From Anaerovibrio sp. JC8 (GTDB taxonomy: Bacteria > Bacillota > Negativicutes > Selenomonadales > Selenomonadaceae), in contig NZ_ANBM01000014.1 of NCBI RefSeq assembly GCF_002100115.1, forward strand, positions 1 through 53,241: DNA of 53,241 bases, written 5' to 3'. The notes under the pieces were generated by a model. The model saw nothing but the letters and a program-made list of their open reading frames with translations. It was not told the DNA's origin and searched no databases. Position numbers and translations under genes: made by a program. Below, in pieces: positions 35,678 to 43,120 of this stretch (position 1 is its first letter; each line of letters opens with the position of its first letter).

Positions 35678-36822
35678 GTAAAGCGAGATTAATGCAAGGT
35701 AATGAAGCCTGCGTAGAAGGCGCGTTAGCGGCAGGCGTACGCTTCTTTGGCGGTTATCCAATTACACCTTCTACAGAGGTTGCAGAAGGTATGGCCAAGC
35801 TGCTGCCAACTGTTGGCGGTAAGTTTGTACAGATGGAGGATGAAATTGCCAGCATGGGTGTTGTATTGGGAGCATCCCTGGCCGGCAAAAAGGCAGTTAC
35901 TGCTTCCTCCGGTCCTGGTATTTCCTTGAAGCAGGAGCTTATCGGTTATGCTGCTGCCGCTGAAATTCCGGTTGTAATTGTAAATGTTCAGCGTGTGGGT
36001 CCGTCCACCGGTCAGCCTACAGCCCCTTCCCAGGGTGATGTTATGCAGGCCCGCTGGGGTACCCATGGTGATCATCCAATGATTGCCCTGTCTCCTTGGA
36101 GTGTCCGTGAGGCCTTCGATACTGCCGTTATGGCCGTAAATTATTCCGAACGCTTCCGTACTCCTGTTATTCTCCTGATGGATGAAATCGTCGGTCACTT
36201 ACGGGAAAAGGTGGAGCTTCCTGAAGCATCGGCCATCGAAATCTATCCACGCCGCAAGCCATCCTGTAGCCGTGCAGAGGGCTACGAGCCATTTACTCCT
36301 GACAAGGATCTGGTGCCTAATACCGCCAACTTCGGTGAAGGCTACCATATTCATGTAACTGGCCTTATCCATGATGACACCGGCTTCCCTATTGGCAGCC
36401 CTAAGATTACCCGTGAGGTTACCAAGCGCCTCCACGAGAAAATTGATATTGCACGGGATGAAATCACCCATGTAGAGGAATACTTCATGGATGATGCCGA
36501 ATATGCCGTTGTTGCCTTTGGCGGTACTGCCCGTACTGCTTATGAGGCTGTTGCCAATGCCCGCAAGAAGGGTATCAAGATTGGCCTTGTTCGTCCCATT
36601 ACCATCTGGCCTTTCGCTGACAAAGCCATAAAGAAAATCGCCGAGAAGGTTAAGGGTATCCTGGTGGCTGAGCTGAATTATGGCCAGCTGGTAGGCGAGG
36701 TTGAACGTGTTGTGGCTGGCAAGTGCCCTGTAGAGCTCTGTGCTAAATATGACATGACTATATTTGAGCCGGCTGAAATTGAAGCTGGTATTGATGAGCT
36801 TGTAGCAGGAGGTAAGGCATAA
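35674..36822 (+). CDS. korA: 2-oxoacid:ferredoxin oxidoreductase, alpha subunit
   Basis: 382 residues, the pyrophosphate-domain subunit. YPITPSTEVAEGM, the QMEDEIASMGVVLGAS block and the SGPGISLKQELIGYA stretch are typical of KorA/VorB. The complex oxidatively decarboxylates 2-oxoglutarate to succinyl-CoA, or runs in reverse for carboxylation in anaerobes, using ferredoxin. Its stop and the korB start share bases. Kor is preferred over Vor because of the D-A-B-C order and sequence feel; substrate is not proven. Confidence 0.9.
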   Translation: MSKARLMQGNEACVEGALAAGVRFFGGYPITPSTEVAEGMAKLLPTVGGKFVQMEDEIASMGVVLGASLAGKKAVTASSGPGISLKQELIGYAAAAEIPVVIVNVQRVGPSTGQPTAPSQGDVMQARWGTHGDHPMIALSPWSVREAFDTAVMAVNYSERFRTPVILLMDEIVGHLREKVELPEASAIEIYPRRKPSCSRAEGYEPFTPDKDLVPNTANFGEGYHIHVTGLIHDDTGFPIGSPKITREVTKRLHEKIDIARDEITHVEEYFMDDAEYAVVAFGGTARTAYEAVANARKKGIKIGLVRPITIWPFADKAIKKIAEKVKGILVAELNYGQLVGEVERVVAGKCPVELCAKYDMTIFEPAEIEAGIDELVAGGKA

Positions 36823-37646
36823 TGGAAAGATCTTTTGAAAAATATTTTCGTCAGAATCGCCTGCCACACCTCTGGTGTCCAGGCTGTGGTAACGGCATTG
36901 TTATGAAGGCTATTGTTCAGGCCATTGAAAAGAAGGGTCTGGACCAGGATAAAACCGTAATCGTATCCGGTATCGGCTGCTCCTCCCGAGCTTCCGGCTA
37001 TATGGATTTTGATACTCTCCATACAGCACATGGCCGTGCTATTCCGTTTGCCACCGGTATCAAGCTGGCAAATCCTGAGCTGAATGTTATTGTTATCACC
37101 GGTGATGGTGACTGCACCGCCATCGGTGGCAATCACTTCATTCACGGCTGCCGCCGCAATGTGGATCTGACAGTTGTACTCTTCAACAACAGCATCTATG
37201 GCATGACCGGTGGTCAGGCTTCTCCTATGACACCTACCCACAAGAAGGCTACTACCGCCCCTTATGGTGCCATTGACCGCAACTTTGATGCCTGCCGTCT
37301 GGCTGAGGCAGCCGGTGCCACCTATGTAGCCCGCTCCACCGCCTTCCATGTTCAGCATCTTACTGATATGATCGCCGGCGGTCTGGACAACAAGGGCTTC
37401 TCCTTCGTGGAGGCTATCTGCCAGTGTCCTACTTCCTATGGACGCAAGAACAAGATGGCTGATCCGGCCAAGATGATGATGTGGATGCGTGACAATGCTG
37501 TTATGAAAGCAGCCTGGGACAAGCTTCCAGAGGATAAGAAGACTGAGGAAAAATTCCCTATCGGCCTCTTCTACAATGAAAGCGAAACAGATTATGCAAC
37601 TGCATACAACGAGGTTATTCAGATTGCAGGAGGTGCTGATAAATGA
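36822..37646 (+). CDS. korB: 2-oxoacid:ferredoxin oxidoreductase, beta (TPP) subunit
   Basis: 274 residues. Binds thiamine diphosphate: WCPGCGNGIV at the N-terminus, SGIGCSSRASGYMDFD and GDGDCTAIGGNHFIHGCRRN (the GDG...N TPP/Mg motif). Overlaps korA by one base and korC by four, so the operon is tightly coupled. Confidence 0.93.
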   Translation: MERSFEKYFRQNRLPHLWCPGCGNGIVMKAIVQAIEKKGLDQDKTVIVSGIGCSSRASGYMDFDTLHTAHGRAIPFATGIKLANPELNVIVITGDGDCTAIGGNHFIHGCRRNVDLTVVLFNNSIYGMTGGQASPMTPTHKKATTAPYGAIDRNFDACRLAEAAGATYVARSTAFHVQHLTDMIAGGLDNKGFSFVEAICQCPTSYGRKNKMADPAKMMMWMRDNAVMKAAWDKLPEDKKTEEKFPIGLFYNESETDYATAYNEVIQIAGGADK

Positions 37647-38173
37647 GAAAGCAGCTTAGATTATCCGGGTCCGGTGGCCAGGGTGTAATTACCGCCGCCA
37701 TTATTTTCGCCGAGGCAGCTGTTGCCGAGGGCAAGGAGGCTGTACAGTCCCAGTCCTACGGTCCAGAGGCCCGTGGCGGTGCTTCCAAGTCTGAGGTTAT
37801 TATTGATGACCAGCCTATTTTCCATCCTCATGTAGAAGTGCCTGATCTGGTACTGGCCATGACCCAGAAGGCCGCAGACAAGTATTATGCCGACCTTAAC
37901 CCTGAGGGTGTTCTTGTATTGGATACAGATCTGGTACCGGAACCACCTAAATTCAAGAATATTATTCGTATTCCTATTACCAAGCTGGCAGTGGAGGAAA
38001 TCGGAAAATCCCTCTTTGCCAACATTGTTGCTTTAGGTGCACTGGTTCGCATAACCGGTCTGGTTGATTTTGAATCCATCAAAAAGGCCGTTGCCAACCG
38101 GGTACCACCACACACTGTAGAGCAGAACATGAAGGCTCTTCAGGTGGGCTGGGACGCTGTTCCTGAACAGTAA
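37643..38173 (+). CDS. korC: 2-oxoacid:ferredoxin oxidoreductase, gamma subunit
   Basis: 176 residues. LRLSGSGGQGVITAAIIFAE is the family's N-terminal signature, with SYGPEARGGASKSEVI following. Last gene of korDABC; a strong terminator lies about 25 bases downstream. Confidence 0.93.
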   Translation: MRKQLRLSGSGGQGVITAAIIFAEAAVAEGKEAVQSQSYGPEARGGASKSEVIIDDQPIFHPHVEVPDLVLAMTQKAADKYYADLNPEGVLVLDTDLVPEPPKFKNIIRIPITKLAVEEIGKSLFANIVALGALVRITGLVDFESIKKAVANRVPPHTVEQNMKALQVGWDAVPEQ

Positions 38174-38196
38174 TATCTGATATCAGAATAAACCAA

Positions 38197-38231
38197 AAAT
38201 CCTCTGGCATTGTGCCAGAGGATTTTTTTAT
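38197..38231. terminator. Terminator after korC
   Basis: AAATCCTCTGGC-ATTGT-GCCAGAGGATTT followed by TTTT; also serves as the end of the convergent fbp transcript. Confidence 0.85.
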
Positions 38232-38245
38232 GAATATAGTTTAAA

Positions 38246-40153
38246 TTAATCTTTTGGTTTTAATGTACCATTCTGATAGGCTGTCAACAGATTATAAAGG
38301 TCAGTAATCTGCTCCTGAATAATCCTGCCCTCGTCCGTATCCCCCACGCTGGTGTTCTTTGCCTGCAGTTCCAGGGTCTCGGATACGGATTCAATATCCT
38401 TGTTGTTCTTCAGGGCTTCCTTTACATCCGCCACGGTCTGATGCTCCAGCAGTCTGAGACCACGGGAATTGGAAATCAGTGTATAGCCGGAAATACCCGT
38501 CTTATTATGGTATGCCCTGCAGAAACCACCGTCAATAACGATGGCCTTGCCGTTGGCCTTTACCGGGGTTTCACCCTTCTTAACCTTAACCGGAACATGA
38601 CCATTGATAATATGTCCTTCCTCAGGGTCCAGGCCGAATTCCTCAAGAATCTTTTCGCAGACCTCTTCCTTGTTTATCAGCTTATAATACGGATCCGCCG
38701 GCTCCTTCCAGGTGGACTCATCCACCAGGAACATGCGCTCAAAGGTGCGGAACTCCCGGCCGCTGATAGGTGAAAGAAGGCCGCTCCACAGGAACCACAT
38801 GAAGTCCAGAGCCCGCTGGTCCTTGCCGGATTGGGCCTTTCTGGCCAGCTGGTCCACGAAATCAAGGTAAGCCCGCCCCTTGTACTTCTTGCCGTCAAAG
38901 GTAATTTCCTTGAAGGAGCCATCATTATTGAGCGGCACACAGCCATGGAACAGCAGATTACCATTGAAGCATGTGTACACGCTGCCATGCTTGTAGAGGT
39001 AATCCACATGACGGCGCAGTGGCTCACTTTCAATAAAGAAGGACTTGAGATGATCCATAATGGCTGCCTCTTCCTTGGTCAGCTCGTATGGATTATTCGG
39101 ATCAATGGTCGGGAAGTAGGCAGAGGACAATTCATATTTCTTGCCATCCTTCTTAAAGCAGGAGGTCTTATAGTCCACGTGCTCCAGCAGCAGGCGGCTG
39201 TCCATCTGGAAATCAGGATTACGCTTGATGAGCTGTCCCTCCAGCTTGAACATAATCATGGACATGGCCTTTTCCGAAGCCTTCAAAGGACTCTCATCAG
39301 GATAAATCCTGTGGGCAAAGAGAGACAGCGGACGCAGACTGATGGCATAGCCCTTTTCCAGTACGTCGGTATTATTGTATCTGAGGCTGTTTCTTACTAC
39401 GCCGGCAATACACACATCACTGCCGCAGGCCGCCCCCATCCACATAACATCGTGATTGCCCCACTGAATATCTATGGAAGGATAGTTCATTACCATTTCC
39501 ATAATGGCGTCAGGACGGTTGCCTCTGTCGAAGAAGTCACCCACTATATGCATGTGGTCAACTGCCAGACGCTTGATCAATATGGTAAAGGCTATAATAA
39601 AGTCTGATGCCCCATCCACCTGGACAATCATATTCAAAAGCCGCTTATGGTAAATAAACTGGGCATGGTCTGCCTCAGGATGGGTATTCAAAAGCTCCAT
39701 AATAACGCTGCGGTAGCGCTTCGGCACAAAGCTGTTCACCTTGTCCAAAGGATACTTGTAGCTCATGAGCTTTACAACCTCAAGAAGTCTGGCCAGGCTT
39801 TCCCGGTACCACTCAGGATTATTCCGGCGCTTGTCCTTCATCTGCTCAATCTTTTCCTTTGGATAATAGATAAGGGTGCAGAACTCTGCCTTTTCCTCAT
39901 CCGTCAGCCGGGCCCCGAATACATAGTCAACCTTCTCCTTGATAACGCCGGAGCAGTTGTTGAAAATGTGATAAAACAGCTCATACTCGCCATGGAGGTC
40001 ACTTAAAAAGTGCTCAACGCCCTTTGGCAGGCTGAGGCTGGCCTGAAGGTGAATAAGGTTGGAATAAACAGATTCCTTGGTAGGATACTTCTCTGCCAGC
40101 AGCCTTAAATATCTTTGCTTCTGCTTTTGCAAATTTGTGATTGGTGCTTTCAT
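38246..40153 (-). CDS. fbp: Fructose-1,6-bisphosphatase, class III
   Basis: 635 residues, the long Firmicute-type FBPase of gluconeogenesis. It belongs to the calcineurin-like metallophosphatases: HLSDLHGEYE, GDFFDRGNRPD, IQWGNHDVMWMGAA and INGHVPVK supply the metal ligands in order. Cytoplasmic, metal-dependent. GAAAGG precedes the start. Single gene between convergent korDABC and flagellin. Confidence 0.95.
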   Translation of the reverse strand: MKAPITNLQKQKQRYLRLLAEKYPTKESVYSNLIHLQASLSLPKGVEHFLSDLHGEYELFYHIFNNCSGVIKEKVDYVFGARLTDEEKAEFCTLIYYPKEKIEQMKDKRRNNPEWYRESLARLLEVVKLMSYKYPLDKVNSFVPKRYRSVIMELLNTHPEADHAQFIYHKRLLNMIVQVDGASDFIIAFTILIKRLAVDHMHIVGDFFDRGNRPDAIMEMVMNYPSIDIQWGNHDVMWMGAACGSDVCIAGVVRNSLRYNNTDVLEKGYAISLRPLSLFAHRIYPDESPLKASEKAMSMIMFKLEGQLIKRNPDFQMDSRLLLEHVDYKTSCFKKDGKKYELSSAYFPTIDPNNPYELTKEEAAIMDHLKSFFIESEPLRRHVDYLYKHGSVYTCFNGNLLFHGCVPLNNDGSFKEITFDGKKYKGRAYLDFVDQLARKAQSGKDQRALDFMWFLWSGLLSPISGREFRTFERMFLVDESTWKEPADPYYKLINKEEVCEKILEEFGLDPEEGHIINGHVPVKVKKGETPVKANGKAIVIDGGFCRAYHNKTGISGYTLISNSRGLRLLEHQTVADVKEALKNNKDIESVSETLELQAKNTSVGDTDEGRIIQEQITDLYNLLTAYQNGTLKPKD

Positions 40154-40229
40154 CAGTAAAGTGCCTTTCTTTTTTACAGCTAAAAACTAAGGGGAAAACG
40201 CTCCCTTTTCCTTAACTCCTATTGTACTA

Positions 40230-40264
40230 AAAAAAGGGACTGAATTGCCAGTCCCTTTTAATGT
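40230..40264 (-). terminator. Terminator of the flagellin gene
   Basis: Minus strand AAAGGGACTGGCAATTCAGT and CCCTTT form a hairpin followed by seven T, eight bases after the flagellin stop. Confidence 0.8.
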
Positions 40265-40271
40265 TTTAGTG

Positions 40272-41588
40272 TTATTGGAGCAGACTCAGGAACCATGAGG
40301 AATTGCTCATGGACTGAGCAAGCATGGCCTGGGCGGCCTGCATCTGAATATTGTAGCTGGTATACTGTGTAATGGCCTTGGCCATATCCGCACCGATAAT
40401 GGTGGTCATTGAATCGGTAACATTGGTCTGCTGGGTCACCAGATTGGTATGGGTGTAATCCAGCCGTGACTGCATGGCACCTACGCTGGTCTGCTGATCC
40501 AGAAGGCGGTTAATGGCATTATCAATAACATTGATGGCCGCATTGGCATCCTCCTGGGTGCCCACACTGAGATAGGAACCATCGGAGCCCTGAAGTCCCA
40601 AAGCCCGTGCGCTGGCATCACCCAATGCCATGTGCATATCCTGGGTAGCGGCAGAGCCTGTATGCAGCACCAGGGAATTATCCCCTCTGGTATCTGCTGC
40701 GCCAATGGATTCAGTGAAGCTGTCCAAATCGGAATTGGTAGCCTTCTTTACATTGCCCTCCGCATCCGTAATGGAAATGGTAAAGCCGGCAATGGCGCCT
40801 GCTGTTCCGGCCTGGGCTGCCTTGACGGTGACAGCATTCTGGTCGTCCACAGTATGAACCTCCTTGCCGCTGGAATCAGTGCCAATCACTGAGGTGGCCG
40901 TAGCCATGGAGGAGGTATCGAATACATCTCCTGCCCCGGCCTCATTGGCCTTCTTGAAAACATCCTCCAGGGTATAATCCCCGGCAGTAAAGGATGTGGA
41001 ATAGGTCTTGCCATCCTTTACGAAGGAAACATTTACTGTATCCGTGGCATCAATATTGAGGCTGTCCCCCTGACGGCGGGTAAGGTCAGTGAGCTTGGTC
41101 GCGCCTGTGGTATCAAGGCCCAGACTATTATTGGTATAGGCCTGACTGGTCTCCAGGGTTGCCCCCTTATTGGAACCATTCAGCAGATACTTGCCGTTAT
41201 AGGTTACCAGAGCATTATCGTTGATCTGGTCGATATACTGATTAAGCTCCTTTTGGATGGTAGCCCGGTCGCTGTCCTTTGCTGTGGAATTAGCAGCTGC
41301 AATGGCCTTTTCCTTCATGGTGGTCAGAATTTCCAGGGTATTATCCATGGCACCGCTGGCCACATTAAGCATACTGTTGCCGGTCTGAACATTGGAAGAT
41401 GCCTGTCCCAGGGCACCAATTTCCACATCCATACGCTTGCCAATAGCCCAGTATGAAGCATCATCCTTGGCTGAGTTAATTTTATTGCCCGTAGCAACCT
41501 GATTGGCACTCTTTAATGCCTTGCTGTAATTCATATTCAGCGTGTTAAGGAGTGCAAGCTGCTGTGCATATGAACCGATGGTAGCCAT
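40272..41588 (-). CDS. Flagellin
   Basis: 438 residues. The N-terminal D0/D1 domain (LNTLNMNYSKALKSANQVAT) and the C-terminal helix (DYTHTNLVTQQTNVTDSMTT) are those of flagellins, with a variable Ser/Thr/Ala-rich middle (about 150-330). The usual S-G-L-A-I-S-E-K-M stretch reads A-S-Y-W-A-I-G-K-R-M here, a lineage difference. No signal peptide, in keeping with type III export. The start at 41588 has AAGGAGG and lies behind a sigma-28 promoter; the frame extends to 41642 without support. Confidence 0.92.
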   Translation of the reverse strand: MATIGSYAQQLALLNTLNMNYSKALKSANQVATGNKINSAKDDASYWAIGKRMDVEIGALGQASSNVQTGNSMLNVASGAMDNTLEILTTMKEKAIAAANSTAKDSDRATIQKELNQYIDQINDNALVTYNGKYLLNGSNKGATLETSQAYTNNSLGLDTTGATKLTDLTRRQGDSLNIDATDTVNVSFVKDGKTYSTSFTAGDYTLEDVFKKANEAGAGDVFDTSSMATATSVIGTDSSGKEVHTVDDQNAVTVKAAQAGTAGAIAGFTISITDAEGNVKKATNSDLDSFTESIGAADTRGDNSLVLHTGSAATQDMHMALGDASARALGLQGSDGSYLSVGTQEDANAAINVIDNAINRLLDQQTSVGAMQSRLDYTHTNLVTQQTNVTDSMTTIIGADMAKAITQYTSYNIQMQAAQAMLAQSMSNSSWFLSLLQ

Positions 41589-41660
41589 ATATATTACCTC
41601 CTTGCCGATTACTGACGTATCATCCGTGATACTATATGACATAATTATCCTTGTGTCATA

Positions 41661-41687
41661 TTATCGACATTTTCTATAGAAATATTA
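41661..41687 (-). promoter_or_regulatory. Sigma-28 (FliA) promoter of flagellin
   Basis: Minus strand TAAT (41684-41687), 15 bases, GTCGATAA (41661-41668); consensus TAAA-N15-GCCGATAA. Leader about 65 nt with a GTATCACGGATGATAC hairpin. Confidence 0.8.
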
Positions 41688-41802
41688 AGCTGAAAATAAA
41701 ATTTTCATGGAGGATTTTTTTATTTTTTTGAAGGAAAAAAATAACCAATTGAGTTATAATAGTGTGTATGAGACTTAACTCCAAGGGGAGGATTTTTTAA
41801 TA

Positions 41803-42900
41803 ATGAAACACGTCGACTGGCAGGAAATGCTTGTCCAAGGTCGTAGAAGAACCAAAATACAGCGGATTGTGGGTATTATCAGTCTTGCTGCCATTTTGGG
41901 ATATGTGTTCTGGTATTTCTTTTATGCCTCAACACCGGAATATGCATTAAATAAGCTGCAGCAGGCCTTTAAGGCAAAGGACTTGGCCACAATTGAAAAG
42001 TACTGTGACATGGAAAGCATCACGGGGAGAGCCTATGATGACCTTACCCGGGATATGTTTGCCCATGACAGCCACCTCACTGACGAAACCAAGGTTATGT
42101 TTGAGACCTTCTATATGAAGATAAAGCCGCAGGTGGTCAGCGAGACCAATGCCCTGATTTTGGACTTTATCCCTTCGGGCCAGTGGGCTGTTCCTACGGG
42201 GAACAACATTTTAAAGGGACGCCAGCTGGGCATAGATTATGAATATCTGGTGGAGCGTTCCCAGCTCCGCAATACGGAGTTCATAAAGATTGACAGTGTA
42301 AAGAAAACCGGCAGCCATGAAGCCATTGCCAAAATTGCGGTGAGGGACACCTACACCGGCACCCTTTTTACTCTCCATGTTCTTATGGTGGAGCGTGATG
42401 GTGAATGGAAGGTATGCGAAATCAAAAACTATCGGGACTATCTGGATTTCCTGAGCCCAATTCAGGAAAATGGCCTTAAAAATTATATTCAGGCTACCTC
42501 GGATATAATTGAAAAATACAATGATATTCTCGACAGCCAGCAGACACACTTCAAGAGGCTGGACAAATCCTCTGACGGGGTGCTGACGGCCTCCATGCGC
42601 AGCAAGATGGTTGCCTACATTCGCTCAGACATTATTCCGGCCCTGGAAAAGCGTCAGCAGGAGCTGGATAACATACCAGTAAACGACGGTGGCCAGTATT
42701 TGGCAACACAGAGAAAGGAATCCTCCAGACTGACTGCAGAAGCCTGGAGACACTTTATCGAGGCCCTGGAAACTGATTCACCGGATGAATATAATATGAG
42801 CAAGTCCTTCCAAAAGGATGCCATGGATATTGATTACCGCATTGATGATGTGGTGAAGAATACCGCCATCAGCAGCGGCAAGACCTCCACCATTCCATAA
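41803..42900 (+). CDS. Membrane-anchored protein of unknown function
   Basis: 365 residues. A short basic N-terminus, one membrane helix (about 23-42, IVGIISLAAILGYVFWYFFY) and a large extracytoplasmic domain. The first part after the helix (TPEYALNKLQQAFKAKDLATIEKYCD) resembles the start of DUF2939/NTF2-like proteins that are anchored the same way; the second part, from about residue 220, is helical. Good GGGGAGG site, own terminator at 42911. I do not recognise it. It lies alone between flagellin and the sulfonate operon. Confidence 0.6.
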   Translation: MKHVDWQEMLVQGRRRTKIQRIVGIISLAAILGYVFWYFFYASTPEYALNKLQQAFKAKDLATIEKYCDMESITGRAYDDLTRDMFAHDSHLTDETKVMFETFYMKIKPQVVSETNALILDFIPSGQWAVPTGNNILKGRQLGIDYEYLVERSQLRNTEFIKIDSVKKTGSHEAIAKIAVRDTYTGTLFTLHVLMVERDGEWKVCEIKNYRDYLDFLSPIQENGLKNYIQATSDIIEKYNDILDSQQTHFKRLDKSSDGVLTASMRSKMVAYIRSDIIPALEKRQQELDNIPVNDGGQYLATQRKESSRLTAEAWRHFIEALETDSPDEYNMSKSFQKDAMDIDYRIDDVVKNTAISSGKTSTIP

Positions 42901-42910
42901 GATGATAACG

Positions 42911-42957
42911 GGAGCTATAACAGATTGCGACAGCATTTTGTTATAGCTCTTTTTTTA
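42911..42957 (+). terminator. Terminator after the anchored protein
   Basis: GAGCTATAACA and TGTTATAGCTC form a stem, followed by TTTTTTT. Confidence 0.85.
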
Positions 42958-42991
42958 TTGCCTGTTTTATTTTTGGAAATAGATTTTTGCA

Positions 42992-43077
42992 AAACATACA
43001 AAAAATATATGTTTTTATAAAAAATTGTTGCAATGTGAAAATAAATATTGTATACTTTCAAAAACTGATTAAACATA
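42992..43077 (+). promoter_or_regulatory. Promoter and candidate operator of the sulfonate operon
   Basis: TTGCAA (43028-43033), 17 bases, TATACT (43051-43056). Three A/T-rich half-sites flank it: AAACATA at 42992 and 43071 and the inverse TATGTTT at 43008, the outer pair bracketing the promoter. A small GGTAG/CTACC hairpin follows just before the ribosome site. No regulator gene is in the operon. Confidence 0.5.
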
Positions 43078-43120
43078 CTTTTTAGGTAGGTTAATGAACT
43101 ACCAATGGGAGGAATGGAAA

